From positions 310,001 through 374,000 of the forward strand of contig CAWAMI010000004.1 of NCBI GenBank assembly GCA_963783105.1: 64,000 nucleotides of DNA, read 5' to 3'. Position numbers and translations under genes: made by a program. The DNA is from JAVEDQ01 sp963783105. GTDB taxonomy: Bacteria; Actinomycetota; Actinomycetes; Frankiales; Frankiaceae. The notes under the pieces are model-generated. The model worked only from the letters and a program-made list of their open reading frames with translations, was not told the DNA's origin and ran no database searches. Shown one piece after another: positions 17,467 to 26,802 of the stretch (positions are counted from its first letter, which is position 1; each line of letters starts with the position of its first letter).

Positions 17467-18213
17467 GTGCAGCTCACCATCCTCGGCTGTTCCGGAACCT
17501 TCCCCGGGCCGCTCGGGCCCTGCTCGTCCTACCTGCTCGAGTCCGACGGCTTCCGGCTCCTCCTGGACATGGGCAACGGCTCCCTGGGGCCGATGCAGGC
17601 CCGCGTCGGCCTGCTCGGCCCGGACGCCGTCCTCCTGAGCCACCTGCACGGAGACCACTGCCTCGACCTGATCGCCTACTCCTACGCCCGCCGCTACCAC
17701 CCGGACGGGCCGCTGCCCCGGCTACCGGTCTACGGTCCGCAGCAGACCCAGCAGCGACTCTGCGGGGCCTTCGAGGACTGGCCCGAGGACGGGCTCTGCG
17801 AGGTCTACGAGTTCCACGACCTCGCGCCCGGTCAGCGTACGGTCGGCCCGTTCACGGTCGAGATGGACCGGGTCTCCCACCCGATCGAGGCCTACGCCTT
17901 CCGCGTCTCCGCGGACGGGGCGACGGTGACCTACTCCGGCGACACCGGCAGCTCGGAGAACCTCGACCGGCTGGCCAGCGGGAGCGATGTGTTCCTCTGC
18001 GAGGCGTCCTGGCACGACAGCCCGCGCAACCCGCCCGGGGTGCACATGTCCGGCCGCGAGGCGGGGGAGACGGCCGCGAAGGCCGGCGTCGAGCACCTCG
18101 TGCTCACCCACATCGTCCCCTGGGCCGACCCTCCGGCGCTGTACGAGGAGGCGCGCGGCGTCTTCTCGGGCAAGGTCACCCTCGCCCAGCCGGGGCTCGT
18201 CCTCGACCTCTGA
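17467..18213 (+). CDS. MBL-fold metallohydrolase (Rv1339-like)
   Basis: 248 residues from a GTG 3 bp after murI. The metal motif is SHLHGDHCLD near 60-68, with further ligands at TYSGDTGSS and LTHIVPW. It belongs to the RNase Z/phosphodiesterase branch of metallo-beta-lactamase-fold proteins. The M. tuberculosis neighbour Rv1339, in the same position after murI, has been described as an atypical cAMP phosphodiesterase. That function is inferred here only from family and synteny. Confidence 0.87.
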   Translation: MQLTILGCSGTFPGPLGPCSSYLLESDGFRLLLDMGNGSLGPMQARVGLLGPDAVLLSHLHGDHCLDLIAYSYARRYHPDGPLPRLPVYGPQQTQQRLCGAFEDWPEDGLCEVYEFHDLAPGQRTVGPFTVEMDRVSHPIEAYAFRVSADGATVTYSGDTGSSENLDRLASGSDVFLCEASWHDSPRNPPGVHMSGREAGETAAKAGVEHLVLTHIVPWADPPALYEEARGVFSGKVTLAQPGLVLDL

Positions 18214-19485
18214 GTGACGGCGTTCGTGCGGCCTGTCGGCCTGCGCCTCGCGCTCGCCCTGTTCGCCCTGGCGCTCGGCGGCTTCGGCATCGGTACCACC
18301 GAGTTCGCGACGATGGGCGTGCTGCCCGAGATCTCCCGCGACCTGCACGCGTCGATCCCGTCGGCCGGTCATCTGATCTCGCTGTACGCGCTCGGCGTCG
18401 TGATCGGGGCGCCGCTGCTGGCCGTGCTCGGGGCGCGCCTACCCCGCAAGCAGCTGTTGATCGCGTTGATGGTGGCCTTCACCGCCGGGAACCTGATGAC
18501 CGCCCTGGCCCCCGGGTTCGGGGTGATGGCCTTCGCCCGCTTCTTCTCCGGCCTGCCGCACGGCGCCTACTTCGGCATCGGCTCGGTCGTCGCCGCACGG
18601 CTGGTCGCGCCCGAACGGCGCGGTCAGGCGGTGGCGATGATGATGGCCGGGCTGACGGTGGCGAACCTGCTCGGCGTGCCCCTCTCGACGGTGCTCGGGC
18701 AGGCCTTCGGCTGGCGGGCGACCTACGTCGTCGTCGCCGTGCTCGGCGGGCTCACCCTGCTGGCGCTCGCGGCGTGGCTGCCGCACGTGCCGCCCAACCC
18801 CGCGGTCGGCATGCGCACCGAGCTCGGCGGGCTGCGCCGCCCGCAGCTGTGGCTCGCGGTTCTGACCGCCTCGATCGGCTTCGGCGGGTTCTTCGCCGTC
18901 TACAGCTACATCGCGCCCACCCTCACCGAGGTCGCCGGGTACGCGCCCGGCTCGATCCCACTGGTGCTCGCGCTGTTCGGGCTCGGCATGACCCTGGGCA
19001 ACCTCCTCGGCGGCCGGCTGGCCGACTGGTCGGTGCCGCGCACGCTGCACATCGGGCTCGCGGTTCTCATCGCGGTGCAGATCGCCTTCACGGTGGCGGT
19101 GCACGCGACGGTCCCCGCCGCGGTCGGCGTCTTCCTGCTCGGCGCCTCGGGCTCGGCGATGATCCCGGCGCTGCAGGCCCGGCTGATGGACGTCAGCGGA
19201 GAGGCGCAATCGCTCGGCGCCGCGTTGAACCACTCGGCGCTCAACGTCGCGAACGCGCTCGGCGCGTGGCTCGGCGGGCTCGTCATCGCGGCCGGGTTCG
19301 GCTATCCGTCGACGGCGTGGGTCGGCGCCGGGCTGGCCGCGGCCGGCCTCGTCGTCGTCGGGATCTCGGGGGCGGTCGAGCGTCGGCAGCGGACGAAGCA
19401 GCCCTCCGATCGGCGCGACGAGCCGTTCCCGGACGCGGCGGCGGTGCGGAGTCCTGCCTCCGAGCCCGTTCCCGCGCTCGATTGA
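18214..19485 (+). CDS. MFS efflux transporter, DHA1/AraJ-like
   Basis: 423 residues with about 12 hydrophobic segments. The N terminus FGIGTTEFATMGVLPEIS is characteristic of the AraJ/YdhP branch of drug:H+ antiporters. The loop 2-3 motif (GARLPRKQLL) is a variant of MFS motif A. It begins immediately after the MBL hydrolase stop, so it is cotranscribed, but it is not part of the conserved murI-rph island in mycobacteria. Substrate unknown. Confidence 0.86.
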   Translation: MTAFVRPVGLRLALALFALALGGFGIGTTEFATMGVLPEISRDLHASIPSAGHLISLYALGVVIGAPLLAVLGARLPRKQLLIALMVAFTAGNLMTALAPGFGVMAFARFFSGLPHGAYFGIGSVVAARLVAPERRGQAVAMMMAGLTVANLLGVPLSTVLGQAFGWRATYVVVAVLGGLTLLALAAWLPHVPPNPAVGMRTELGGLRRPQLWLAVLTASIGFGGFFAVYSYIAPTLTEVAGYAPGSIPLVLALFGLGMTLGNLLGGRLADWSVPRTLHIGLAVLIAVQIAFTVAVHATVPAAVGVFLLGASGSAMIPALQARLMDVSGEAQSLGAALNHSALNVANALGAWLGGLVIAAGFGYPSTAWVGAGLAAAGLVVVGISGAVERRQRTKQPSDRRDEPFPDAAAVRSPASEPVPALD

Positions 19486-19528
19486 GAAGGCTCCTGTCCC
19501 GTTCACACGACGGCCACATCTTCGTGGG

Positions 19529-20236
19529 GTGAGACTGGCTCCCGTGCGAGTACTTGTCGTCGAGGACGAAACCCGGATGGCCGCCCTGCTGAAGCGGGGC
19601 CTGGAGGAGGAGGGCTACGCCGTCGACCTCGCCGCCGACGGCGACGAGGGCCTGTTCCACGCCTGTGAGAACGACTACGACCTGATCCTGCTCGACGCGA
19701 TGCTGCCCGGCATGAACGGCTACGACGTCTGCCGGCAGCTACGGGAGCGTCGCCGGTGGGCGCCGGTGCTCATGCTCACGGCGCGCGACGGGATCGCCGA
19801 CCGCGTCGCCGGCCTCGACGCCGGCGCCGACGACTACCTGACCAAGCCCTTCGCGTTCGCCGAGCTCACCGCGCGGCTGCGTGCTCTGCTCCGTCGCGGC
19901 AGCGCCGAGCGTGCGCCGGTGCTCACCGTCGGCGACCTCACGCTCGACCCGGCGGCCCACGCCGTGTACCGGGGCGAGACCCCCATCGACCTGACGGCCA
20001 AGGAGTTCGCGCTGCTCGAGCTGCTCATGCGGCATCCGGGCGAGGTGCTCAGCCGGACGCGCATCCTGGAACACGTGTGGGACTTCGCCTACGACCCGAG
20101 CAGCAACGTCGTCGACCAGTACATCGCCTACCTGCGCCGCAAGATCGACCGGCCGTTCGCCCGGGAGGACGTCGAGACGGTCCGGGGCGCCGGCTATCGG
20201 CTCCGCGCGTCCGCACCGGCTCGCATCCCGGCGTGA
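19529..20236 (+). CDS. OmpR/PhoB-family response regulator
   Basis: 235 residues from a GTG at 19529; a second GTG at 19544 (VRVLVVEDE) is equally possible. The receiver carries phospho-Asp in LILLDAMLPGMNGYD and Lys in LTKPFAF. The C-terminal winged helix has the hallmark DLTAKEFALLELLMRHPGEV and VRGAGYRLR. It pairs with the histidine kinase starting 10 bp downstream. Confidence 0.92.
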   Translation: MRLAPVRVLVVEDETRMAALLKRGLEEEGYAVDLAADGDEGLFHACENDYDLILLDAMLPGMNGYDVCRQLRERRRWAPVLMLTARDGIADRVAGLDAGADDYLTKPFAFAELTARLRALLRRGSAERAPVLTVGDLTLDPAAHAVYRGETPIDLTAKEFALLELLMRHPGEVLSRTRILEHVWDFAYDPSSNVVDQYIAYLRRKIDRPFAREDVETVRGAGYRLRASAPARIPA

Positions 20237-20246
20237 CGGCTCGGGC

Positions 20247-21728
20247 GTGACCACCGGCGGGGCGCCGCCGGGACCGGAGCCCGGCGGCGCGCGCGGGCGG
20301 CTCCCGCTGCCCCGCGGCCTGAGGGGGCGCCTGTTCGCCATCTACACCGTCGCCGCGGCGCTGCTCATACCGCTGGGTGCCGCGGGCTTCCTGTTCATTC
20401 TCGCGATCAGCCTGCGCGCCAACCTCGACAGCGACGTGACCTCGCGCGCGGAAACCCTCGCGAACGTCCTCGCGGCCAGCTCGGACCGGCCGGACGCGAC
20501 CCCGGCTGCCGCGCGGGTGCCGCTCCACAGCACCCCGCCCGTCACCATCGACGCGTTCCGGACCCCGGAGGGCGAGCTGCTGTCCGCCACCGGGGGCCGG
20601 CTGCCCGAGTTCACCCTCCCGGCGGGTCTCGTCGCGACCGGCGCGCCGGGGGAGCAGTCGCGCGGCTCGCTACGGATCGCGGACACGACGTACCACGTCG
20701 TGGCCGTCCCGGTCGAACGTCCGGACGGCCGCTGGGTCGCGATCGCCGGGGCTTCGCAGGCATCGAACGACGAGGCGGTGGACGAGGTCAGACGGGGGCT
20801 GCTCGTCGCCGTGCCCGCCCTCATCCTCCTGGTCGCGGCCGGCTCCTGGCTGCTGGCCAGGGGAGCCCTGCGCCCGGTCGACCGGATGCGGCGCGACGCC
20901 GTCGCGCTGAGCGCCGACCCGGGTGCCGGCCTGCTCCGGGTCCCCGACACCCGCGACGAGCTGGCGGCCCTCGCCGAGAGCCTGAACGAGCTGCTGGACA
21001 GGCTCCGGCGCAGCCTCGCCCGGCAGCGGTCGCTCGTCTCCGACGCCGGGCACGAGCTGCGCACCCCGCTCGCGGTGCTGCGCACCGAGCTGGAGTTGGC
21101 GGACCGTCCGGGCCGCAGCCGCGAGGAGCTGGCCGAGGCGGTGGGGCACGCCGCCGTCGAGGCCGACCGGCTCTCCCAGCTCGCCGACGACCTGCTGTTC
21201 CTCGCCCGCGCGGACGAGGGGGAGCCCCTGGTCAAGCCGCAGCCGACGGACGTCGCGGCCCTGCTGAGCAGCGCCGCCCGCACCTTCCGGAGCCGGGCCG
21301 AGGAACTCGGGGTCGTCCTCGTCGTCGACGTGCCGGACGAGCTGCCCGCGCTGGCCGACCCGGCCGCCCTTCGCCGCGCCATCGACAACGTGCTGTCCAA
21401 CGCGCTCGAACACAGCCGCGCCGGCGGACAGATCCGGCTCGCCGCGGTGGCGTCGGAGCCGCGCGACCGGACGACCGCTGGGCCGTTGCTCGTCAGCGTC
21501 ACCGACACCGGCCCGGGGTTCCCGGACGACTTCCTGCCGCACGCCTTCGAACGCTTCCGCCGCGCGGACGCCGCCCGACGGCACGGCACCGGGCACGCCG
21601 GTACCGGGCTCGGCCTGGCCATCGTGGCCGAGGTGGCGGCGGCGCACGGCGGGCAGGCGAGGGCGGGGAACCGGGCCGGGGGCGGGGCGTCCGTCGAGCT
21701 GGAGCTGCCGATCCTGCCCCCGCGCTGA
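20247..21728 (+). CDS. Sensor histidine kinase (HAMP, HisKA, HATPase)
   Basis: 493 residues from a GTG. Helices lie near 29-55 and 184-204 around a roughly 130-residue external sensor. A HAMP segment follows (RPVDRMRRDAVALS). The phospho-acceptor is His269 in SDAGHELRTPLAVL. The ATPase shows N-box NVLSNALEHS, DTGPGFP and GTGLGLAIV. It is the cognate partner of the upstream regulator. The ligand is unknown; neighbouring MFS and PAP2 genes suggest a cell-envelope or drug-stress response. Confidence 0.92.
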   Translation: MTTGGAPPGPEPGGARGRLPLPRGLRGRLFAIYTVAAALLIPLGAAGFLFILAISLRANLDSDVTSRAETLANVLAASSDRPDATPAAARVPLHSTPPVTIDAFRTPEGELLSATGGRLPEFTLPAGLVATGAPGEQSRGSLRIADTTYHVVAVPVERPDGRWVAIAGASQASNDEAVDEVRRGLLVAVPALILLVAAGSWLLARGALRPVDRMRRDAVALSADPGAGLLRVPDTRDELAALAESLNELLDRLRRSLARQRSLVSDAGHELRTPLAVLRTELELADRPGRSREELAEAVGHAAVEADRLSQLADDLLFLARADEGEPLVKPQPTDVAALLSSAARTFRSRAEELGVVLVVDVPDELPALADPAALRRAIDNVLSNALEHSRAGGQIRLAAVASEPRDRTTAGPLLVSVTDTGPGFPDDFLPHAFERFRRADAARRHGTGHAGTGLGLAIVAEVAAAHGGQARAGNRAGGGASVELELPILPPR

Positions 21729-21741
21729 GCCCGGTCGCCGC

Positions 21742-22452
21742 ATGGCGCGTGGCGGGCAGGGCAGGCTCCGGGGCGTGGAGCTCCGAGCGTCCGATTCGCC
21801 GCCGATGGCGCGGCGGACCGGGCTCGTCGCGCTGCTCGGCCTGCTGGGGTTCCTCACGCTGACGGTGGTGGTCCTCGTGCATCCGGAACCGCTGCCGCTC
21901 GACCGGGAGCTGCACCGACTCGCCCTGGAGCACCGCGGTCCGATCGGGGGCCTCGCGAAGGTCGTCACGGCCCTCGGGACGGGTCCCGTCGTCGTGCCGG
22001 TGGTCCTCGCGGCGGGTGCCGTCGCGGCATTGTGGTCGGGCGCGCACGGGCTGGGCCGGCGCTGGCTGCTGGCCGGGAGCGGACTGCTGGTGCTGGGGGC
22101 CGGGCAGGCCGTCCGGTTCGGGAGCATGGTGCTGATCGACCGGCCGCGACCACCGTCGGACGACTGGCTCGTGTTCGCGGCCGGCCAAAGCTTCCCGTCC
22201 GGGCACACGACGACCGCGGGTCTCGCCTACGGGCTCTCGGCCGTCCTGCTGGGCCTCGCGCTGCCTCCCGGGGTGGCCCGCTGGGTCCTGACGACGCTGC
22301 TGCTGCTGGTGGCGGGTCTGGTCGGGGCGAGTCGCGTCGTGCTCGGCGTGCACTGGACGACCGACGTCTTCGGGGGTTGGTGCCTGGCGCTCTGCGTGGT
22401 GGCGGCGTCGACGCCCTTCATCGAGCACCTCGGCCGCCGCGTGCAAGGGTAG
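21742..22452 (+). CDS. PAP2-family membrane phosphatase
   Basis: 236 residues with about six transmembrane segments. The three phosphatase motifs are present: DRPRPP near 133, FPSGHTTT near 151, and SRVVLGVHWTTD near 194. It probably dephosphorylates lipid phosphates such as undecaprenyl or phosphatidyl phosphates. An internal ATG at 21805 (MARRTGLV) directly before the first helix may be the true start. It lies between the two-component system and rph. Confidence 0.87.
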   Translation: MARGGQGRLRGVELRASDSPPMARRTGLVALLGLLGFLTLTVVVLVHPEPLPLDRELHRLALEHRGPIGGLAKVVTALGTGPVVVPVVLAAGAVAALWSGAHGLGRRWLLAGSGLLVLGAGQAVRFGSMVLIDRPRPPSDDWLVFAAGQSFPSGHTTTAGLAYGLSAVLLGLALPPGVARWVLTTLLLLVAGLVGASRVVLGVHWTTDVFGGWCLALCVVAASTPFIEHLGRRVQG

Positions 22453-22456
22453 GAAC

Positions 22457-23176
22457 ATGCCCCGTCCGGATGCCCGCCGCCCCGACCAGCTCCGCCCCGT
22501 CACCATCACGCGGGGGTGGCAGACCTATCCGAAGGGCTCGGCGCTGATCGAGTTCGGGCGCACGCGCGTGCTCTGCGCCGCGAGCGTGCTGGACGACGTG
22601 CCCCGCTGGCGTCGGGGCAGCGGCCTGGGCTGGGTGACCGCGGAGTACGCGATGCTGCCCAGCGCCACCCACACGCGCAACGACCGGGAGTCGGTGCGCG
22701 GCAAGGTCGGCGGTCGCACGTCCGAGATCAGTCGCCTGGTCGGTCGCGCGCTGCGGCCCTGTGTGGACCTCCGCGCGCTCGGGGAGACCAGCATCGCTCT
22801 CGACTGCGACGTCCTCGTCGCCGACGGAGGTACCCGGACCGCCGCGATCACCGGCGCCTACGTCGCCCTGGCCGAGGCCGTGCGCGGAATCGGGAAGCCG
22901 AACGCGCTCGTGCAGAGCGTCTCGGCGGTGAGCGTCGGTGTCATCGGCGGCGAGCCCCGGCTCGACCTCGACTACGAGGAGGACGCGGCCGCCGACACCG
23001 ACATGAACGTCGTCGTCACCGGCGACGGGCAGTTCGTCGAGGTGCAGGGGACCGCCGAACGCGCGCCGTTCGACCGCGGCACGCTCGATGCGCTGCTCGA
23101 CCTCGCGCTCGCCGGCTGCGGCCAACTCGCGCAGCACCAGCGCGCGTCGCTCGACCCGCTCATGCCGACCTCCTGA
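22457..23176 (+). CDS. rph: Ribonuclease PH
   Basis: 239 residues. RPDQLRPVTITRGW at the start, the substrate segment GLGWVTAEYAMLP, and the catalytic region DCDVLVADGGTRTAAITGA are standard for RNase PH. The enzyme is a phosphorolytic 3' exoribonuclease that trims tRNA 3' ends. It is followed by rdgB, as in M. tuberculosis Rv1340-Rv1341. Confidence 0.95.
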   Translation: MPRPDARRPDQLRPVTITRGWQTYPKGSALIEFGRTRVLCAASVLDDVPRWRRGSGLGWVTAEYAMLPSATHTRNDRESVRGKVGGRTSEISRLVGRALRPCVDLRALGETSIALDCDVLVADGGTRTAAITGAYVALAEAVRGIGKPNALVQSVSAVSVGVIGGEPRLDLDYEEDAAADTDMNVVVTGDGQFVEVQGTAERAPFDRGTLDALLDLALAGCGQLAQHQRASLDPLMPTS

Positions 23177-23194
23177 GCGGGGCCCGAGAGCCGT

Positions 23195-23788
23195 ATGACC
23201 ACCCGCATCGTTCTCGCGAGCCGCAACGCCGGGAAGCTGGTCGAGCTGACGCGCATCCTCGGTGACGCCTTCGAGCTGGTGCCGTTACCCGACGACGCTC
23301 CGGAGGTGGAGGAGACGGGCGCGACCTTCGAGGAGAACGCGCTGCTCAAGGCGACGTCGGCGGCTCTGGCCACCGGGCTGCCCGCGGTCGCCGACGACAG
23401 CGGGCTGACCGTCGACGCGTTGAACGGCATGCCGGGGGTGCTCTCGGCGCGCTGGAGCGGTCGGCACGGCGACGACGACGCGAACCTCGACCTCGTGCTC
23501 GGTCAGGTGGCGGGAGTCCCGGACGACCGGCTGGGGGCCGCCTTCGTCTGCGTCGCGGCCGTCGCGACTCCCTCGGGCTTCGAGCGGGTGGTGCGGGGGG
23601 AGGTGCGCGGGCGGCTCGTCCGCGCGCGCCGGGGCCGCAACGGGTTCGGCTACGACCCGGTGTTCGTGCCCGCCGGCTACGACCGGACGACGGCCGAGAT
23701 GCCGTCGGAGGAGAAGGATGCGATCAGCCACCGGGGGAAGGCGTTCCGGGCGCTGGCTGCGGTTCTTCCCGACCTTCTCGGGGTTTAG
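23195..23788 (+). CDS. rdgB: XTP/dITP diphosphatase (RdgB/HAM1)
   Basis: 197 residues. LASRNAGKLVEL at the start, FEENALLKA, PAVADDSGLTVDAL and NGFGYDPVF in order are the HAM1/RdgB signature. It hydrolyses non-canonical purine triphosphates. The pair rph-rdgB closes the conserved block. Confidence 0.95.
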   Translation: MTTRIVLASRNAGKLVELTRILGDAFELVPLPDDAPEVEETGATFEENALLKATSAALATGLPAVADDSGLTVDALNGMPGVLSARWSGRHGDDDANLDLVLGQVAGVPDDRLGAAFVCVAAVATPSGFERVVRGEVRGRLVRARRGRNGFGYDPVFVPAGYDRTTAEMPSEEKDAISHRGKAFRALAAVLPDLLGV

Positions 23789-23844
23789 CACGGGCCGCCT
23801 GCGGTCAGCACCGGGGGAGAAGTCAGCGTCGAGGGGACGTAACG

Positions 23845-23970
23845 ATGAACGATGTGAAGACGGTCTTCAAGGCGACCTTCGCCCTGCTCGCGGTCATGGT
23901 GGTGGCGACGGTGATCGTCGACCGCTTCATGGACAACCCCGCCCAGGCGCCGGGCGACAGCAAGACCTGA
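23845..23970 (+). CDS. Small single-pass membrane protein (41 aa)
   Basis: Below usual ORF length limits but convincing. An ATG at 23845 has a GAGGGGA ribosome site about 10 bases upstream. The 41 codons give MNDVKTVFKATFALL, then one hydrophobic helix (ALLAVMVVATVIV), then a short polar tail ending GDSKT. The gene follows rdgB by 56 bp and may be cotranscribed. No function is recognised. Confidence 0.62.
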   Translation: MNDVKTVFKATFALLAVMVVATVIVDRFMDNPAQAPGDSKT

Positions 23971-24142
23971 CGCGGCCGCGTCCCCTGGAGACGCTTGCCG
24001 CCACATCGATCTGGCCCTACGGTTAGTTCAGCTGAGCCCGCAGCTGCGATCCGCCCGGGCCCGAGCGCCCGTCTCTCGTGAGAACAGGACGGGTATCCGT
24101 GATGCACCCTCCTCCTTCGGGGCCCGCCAGACAGGTTTTCCG

Positions 24143-24400
24143 ATGACGGTCGTGTCGGCACCGGTCGTCGCCCGCCCTCGTCGGCCGGACAGCCTTTCGG
24201 CTTCGATGAAGCTGGAGCGGGAGAGTCGGTTGCACGAGCTGACGCTCGTGCTCGACGACCTGAGTCGGCGCTACCCGACGCTGTCCTCGACGACCATCCG
24301 CTCGCTGGCCGTCGACGTCCTGTGCCATTCACTGCCGGAGCGGCTCACCCCCTCGCTGGTCGCCCGCGTCCTCGAGGCGCGGCTGTCGGCGATGCTCTGA
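24143..24400 (+). CDS. Small hypothetical protein, possible three-helix-bundle dimerization domain
   Basis: 85 residues. After a basic start, the segment LDDLSRRYPTLSSTTIRSL followed by VLCHSLPERLTPSLVARVLEARL resembles small actinobacterial proteins described as three-helix-bundle dimerization domain proteins. The match is by pattern only. Its last 56 bp overlap the 3' end of the convergent membrane-protein gene on the other strand. Confidence 0.55.
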   Translation: MTVVSAPVVARPRRPDSLSASMKLERESRLHELTLVLDDLSRRYPTLSSTTIRSLAVDVLCHSLPERLTPSLVARVLEARLSAML

Positions 24401-24773
24401 GCTCGACGGGCGTCGCTTCGGGGTCAGCGGTCACCGAGCCGCCTGCGCGCTCTTCGACGACGGCGCGGAGCCGCGGCAGGTCCTGCTCGAGAGCATGCTT
24501 GTAGATCTCCGCGCGTTCGGCGAGCGCCGCGAGGAGCACGTAGCCCCGCCAGATCATCACCGCGATGACGAGGTTCGGGATGAGCCGGAGGGCATTCAGC
24601 CAACGGTCGGTGTCGCCGTTGTCGAACGAGACCACCGTCGCCACGAGGTTCAGCAGGAACAGCACCACGAACAGCGCGGTCGCCGCCTGGAGCAGGCGCC
24701 GCGCCGGGCGCACCTCGGGGACGTTGGACAGCTGCACCGCCGTCTCCTCGTGCTCGCAGCCGAAACCCACCAT
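24345..24773 (-). CDS. Small two-helix membrane protein
   Basis: 142 residues from an ATG at 24773, with a GTG at 24737 as an alternative. Two hydrophobic helices are visible near 29-50 (ATALFVVLFLLNLVATVV) and 63-85 (RLIPNLVIAVMIWRGYVLL), then a charged helix and an Arg/Pro-rich tail. No family is recognised. The 3' end overlaps the preceding plus-strand gene by 56 bp, so one of the two ends may be mis-set. Confidence 0.6.
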   Translation of the reverse strand: MVGFGCEHEETAVQLSNVPEVRPARRLLQAATALFVVLFLLNLVATVVSFDNGDTDRWLNALRLIPNLVIAVMIWRGYVLLAALAERAEIYKHALEQDLPRLRAVVEERAGGSVTADPEATPVELRASPTAAPRGRGRPARG

Positions 24774-24872
24774 CGTGCTGGGGTGAACACGTGGCGGGAC
24801 GAACGGTACCCACCGGCGGCGCCTGCGGGTGCGCGTTCGCATCACGCCGTGCCCAGAGGCCAAGCTGAAAGC

Positions 24873-25172
24873 ATGACAGAACAGGACCGGACCCCCGAGG
24901 CCGACAAGCACGCGACCGCGATCATCAGTGCCATGCTGCAGGCGGAGGACTCCGGCGACGCCTCGGACCTGCACACCGCGCTGGAAGCGGCGTCGAAGAG
25001 CATCCCGGCGTCGCTGGCCGTCACCGCAGTGGCGGCGCAGGCCGCGACCGCGGTGCGGCTGCTGGCGATCCGCGAGAACACGCCGTGGCCTCAGGTGATC
25101 GAGCGACTCGGTGCGGCCTCGCAGGTTCTGCGCGGCGGCGGATCGGGGCTGGGGGACGCACACAAGACGTGA
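24873..25172 (+). CDS. Hypothetical protein, 99 aa, alanine-rich
   Basis: ATG at 24873. The sequence reads as a soluble helical protein (SAMLQAEDSGDASDLHTALE, then an Ala-rich middle VTAVAAQAATAVRLLAI). No known domain is recognised. It is convergent with the DHA2 exporter, whose stop lies 14 bp beyond. Confidence 0.55.
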   Translation: MTEQDRTPEADKHATAIISAMLQAEDSGDASDLHTALEAASKSIPASLAVTAVAAQAATAVRLLAIRENTPWPQVIERLGAASQVLRGGGSGLGDAHKT

Positions 25173-25185
25173 TGCCGTGGCGGGG

Positions 25186-26802
25186 TCAGACGACCGCGGG
25201 CGAGCCCTCGACCTCGGCCGGCTCCTTGCTCCGGACCATCCGCTCCGTCGGCAGGTGCCGCGTGAAGGCCAGGCTTCCCGCCGCGATGGCCGCGGCGGCG
25301 AGCAGGCCGACCTTGAGGCCGACGAGTTGCGCGTCGGCGTAGTTCTCCACCAGTGCCGTCGCCTCGTCCGGCGGCACCGAGGTCTCCGCGAGCGCGCCGG
25401 CGACCTGATCGGTGGAGACGAACGTGACGCCTGCTTCGAGAGAGACGCCAACCTGGTCCCCTACCGCCGCCGACACCCGGGGGTCGGACTCGACCTTGCC
25501 CGTCAGCGTGGTGGCGAGGGCTCCGATCAGGATGGAGCCGATGAAGGCCGTGCCGAGCGCGGAGCCGAGGTTCTGGGAGGTGTATTGCAGGCCACCGACC
25601 TCGCTGCGCTCGCTCTCGCTGACGGCGGACTGGGTGACGTTCCCCAGCTGGGACGCCATGAGACCCATGCCGACGCCGAGGACCGCCATGGCGAGGCCGA
25701 ACGCAAGGTCGTCGATCTGCGGCTGTACGGCCGCCAGCAGCCAGACGATGGCGACGAGCATCACCAGGACGCCGCTTCGCACGATCGTCCGAGGACTGGC
25801 GTACCGGCCGAGCAGCGGACCGAGCACCGCCGTGACGAACATGGTGATCGACACGGGCAGGAGCCGCAGACCGGTCTCGAACGCGTTGAACCCCTGCACG
25901 ATCTGCAGGTAGAGCGGGATCGCGAAGAACACGCCCAGCAGCACCGTGTTCTGACCGAGCAGCATGCTCAGGCCGCTGCGCAGTGGCGGGTTCCGGAACA
26001 GCTGCCGACGGATCAGCGGGTCCTGCCCCGTCGCCTCCCGGTGCTCCAGCCAGTGCACCAGCACGACCAGCAGGCCGAGCCCGGCGCCGATGACGAACAG
26101 CGTCGGGGCGAAGCCGAAGACGGTGAAGGGCGGGTTGCGGGGCGCGAGCCAGCCCCAGGTCGCGCTCTGCAGCACCCCGAGAACCAGGAGGGCGAGCCCG
26201 GCCACGGACAGCGCGCTGCCGACCAGGTCGAGGCGCGGCCGACGTTCCGGGGTCGCGTCGTGGACCCAGCGCACCATCGCCAGGATGATCAGGACGACGA
26301 CGACCTCGCCGACGAACACGAGCCGCCAGGTCAGGTAGGTCGTCACCCATCCGCCGAGCAGCGGCCCGACCGCGATGCCGGCCCCCGCCAGGCCGCCGAT
26401 CGTGCCGTAGGCGATCGCGCGCTCCCGGTCGGCGTAGTTGCCGGCGACGAGGGCGGCGAGCGCGGGCAGCACCAGCGCGGCGCCGACGCCCTCGATGACG
26501 GACCAGCCGACGACCAGTACGCCGAGCGTGGGCGCGACCGCCGTCGTGGCCGACCCGATCGCATAGATGACGAGACCGATCGTGAACGTCCGGCGGCGCC
26601 CCAGCAGGTCGCCGATCTTCCCGCCCGTGATCATCAGCGCGGCCATCACGAGCGCGTACAGCGTGATCGTCGCCTGGATCGCCGAGACCTCGGTGTCGAA
26701 GTCCTCGACCAACTGACTGATCGAGACGTTCATGACCGAGGTGTCGAGAACCATGAGGAACTGAGCGGTCCCGAGCGCCGCCAGCGCCCCCCAGCGGTTC
26801 AT
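25186..26802 (-). CDS. MFS drug exporter, DHA2 (EmrB/QacA) family, 14 TM
   Basis: 538 residues from an ATG at 26802 with GGAGG 6 bases upstream. FLMVLDTSVMNVSISQL at the start is the DHA2 motif D1. GGKIGDLLGRRRTF is motif A, and GWSVIEGVGAALVLPA with GGLAGAGIAVGPLLGGW is motif C, diagnostic of exporters. About 14 hydrophobic segments are visible. It probably exports hydrophobic drugs with proton exchange. No TetR repressor adjoins it; the divergent neighbour is a large LuxR regulator. Confidence 0.9.
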   Translation of the reverse strand: MNRWGALAALGTAQFLMVLDTSVMNVSISQLVEDFDTEVSAIQATITLYALVMAALMITGGKIGDLLGRRRTFTIGLVIYAIGSATTAVAPTLGVLVVGWSVIEGVGAALVLPALAALVAGNYADRERAIAYGTIGGLAGAGIAVGPLLGGWVTTYLTWRLVFVGEVVVVLIILAMVRWVHDATPERRPRLDLVGSALSVAGLALLVLGVLQSATWGWLAPRNPPFTVFGFAPTLFVIGAGLGLLVVLVHWLEHREATGQDPLIRRQLFRNPPLRSGLSMLLGQNTVLLGVFFAIPLYLQIVQGFNAFETGLRLLPVSITMFVTAVLGPLLGRYASPRTIVRSGVLVMLVAIVWLLAAVQPQIDDLAFGLAMAVLGVGMGLMASQLGNVTQSAVSESERSEVGGLQYTSQNLGSALGTAFIGSILIGALATTLTGKVESDPRVSAAVGDQVGVSLEAGVTFVSTDQVAGALAETSVPPDEATALVENYADAQLVGLKVGLLAAAAIAAGSLAFTRHLPTERMVRSKEPAEVEGSPAVV

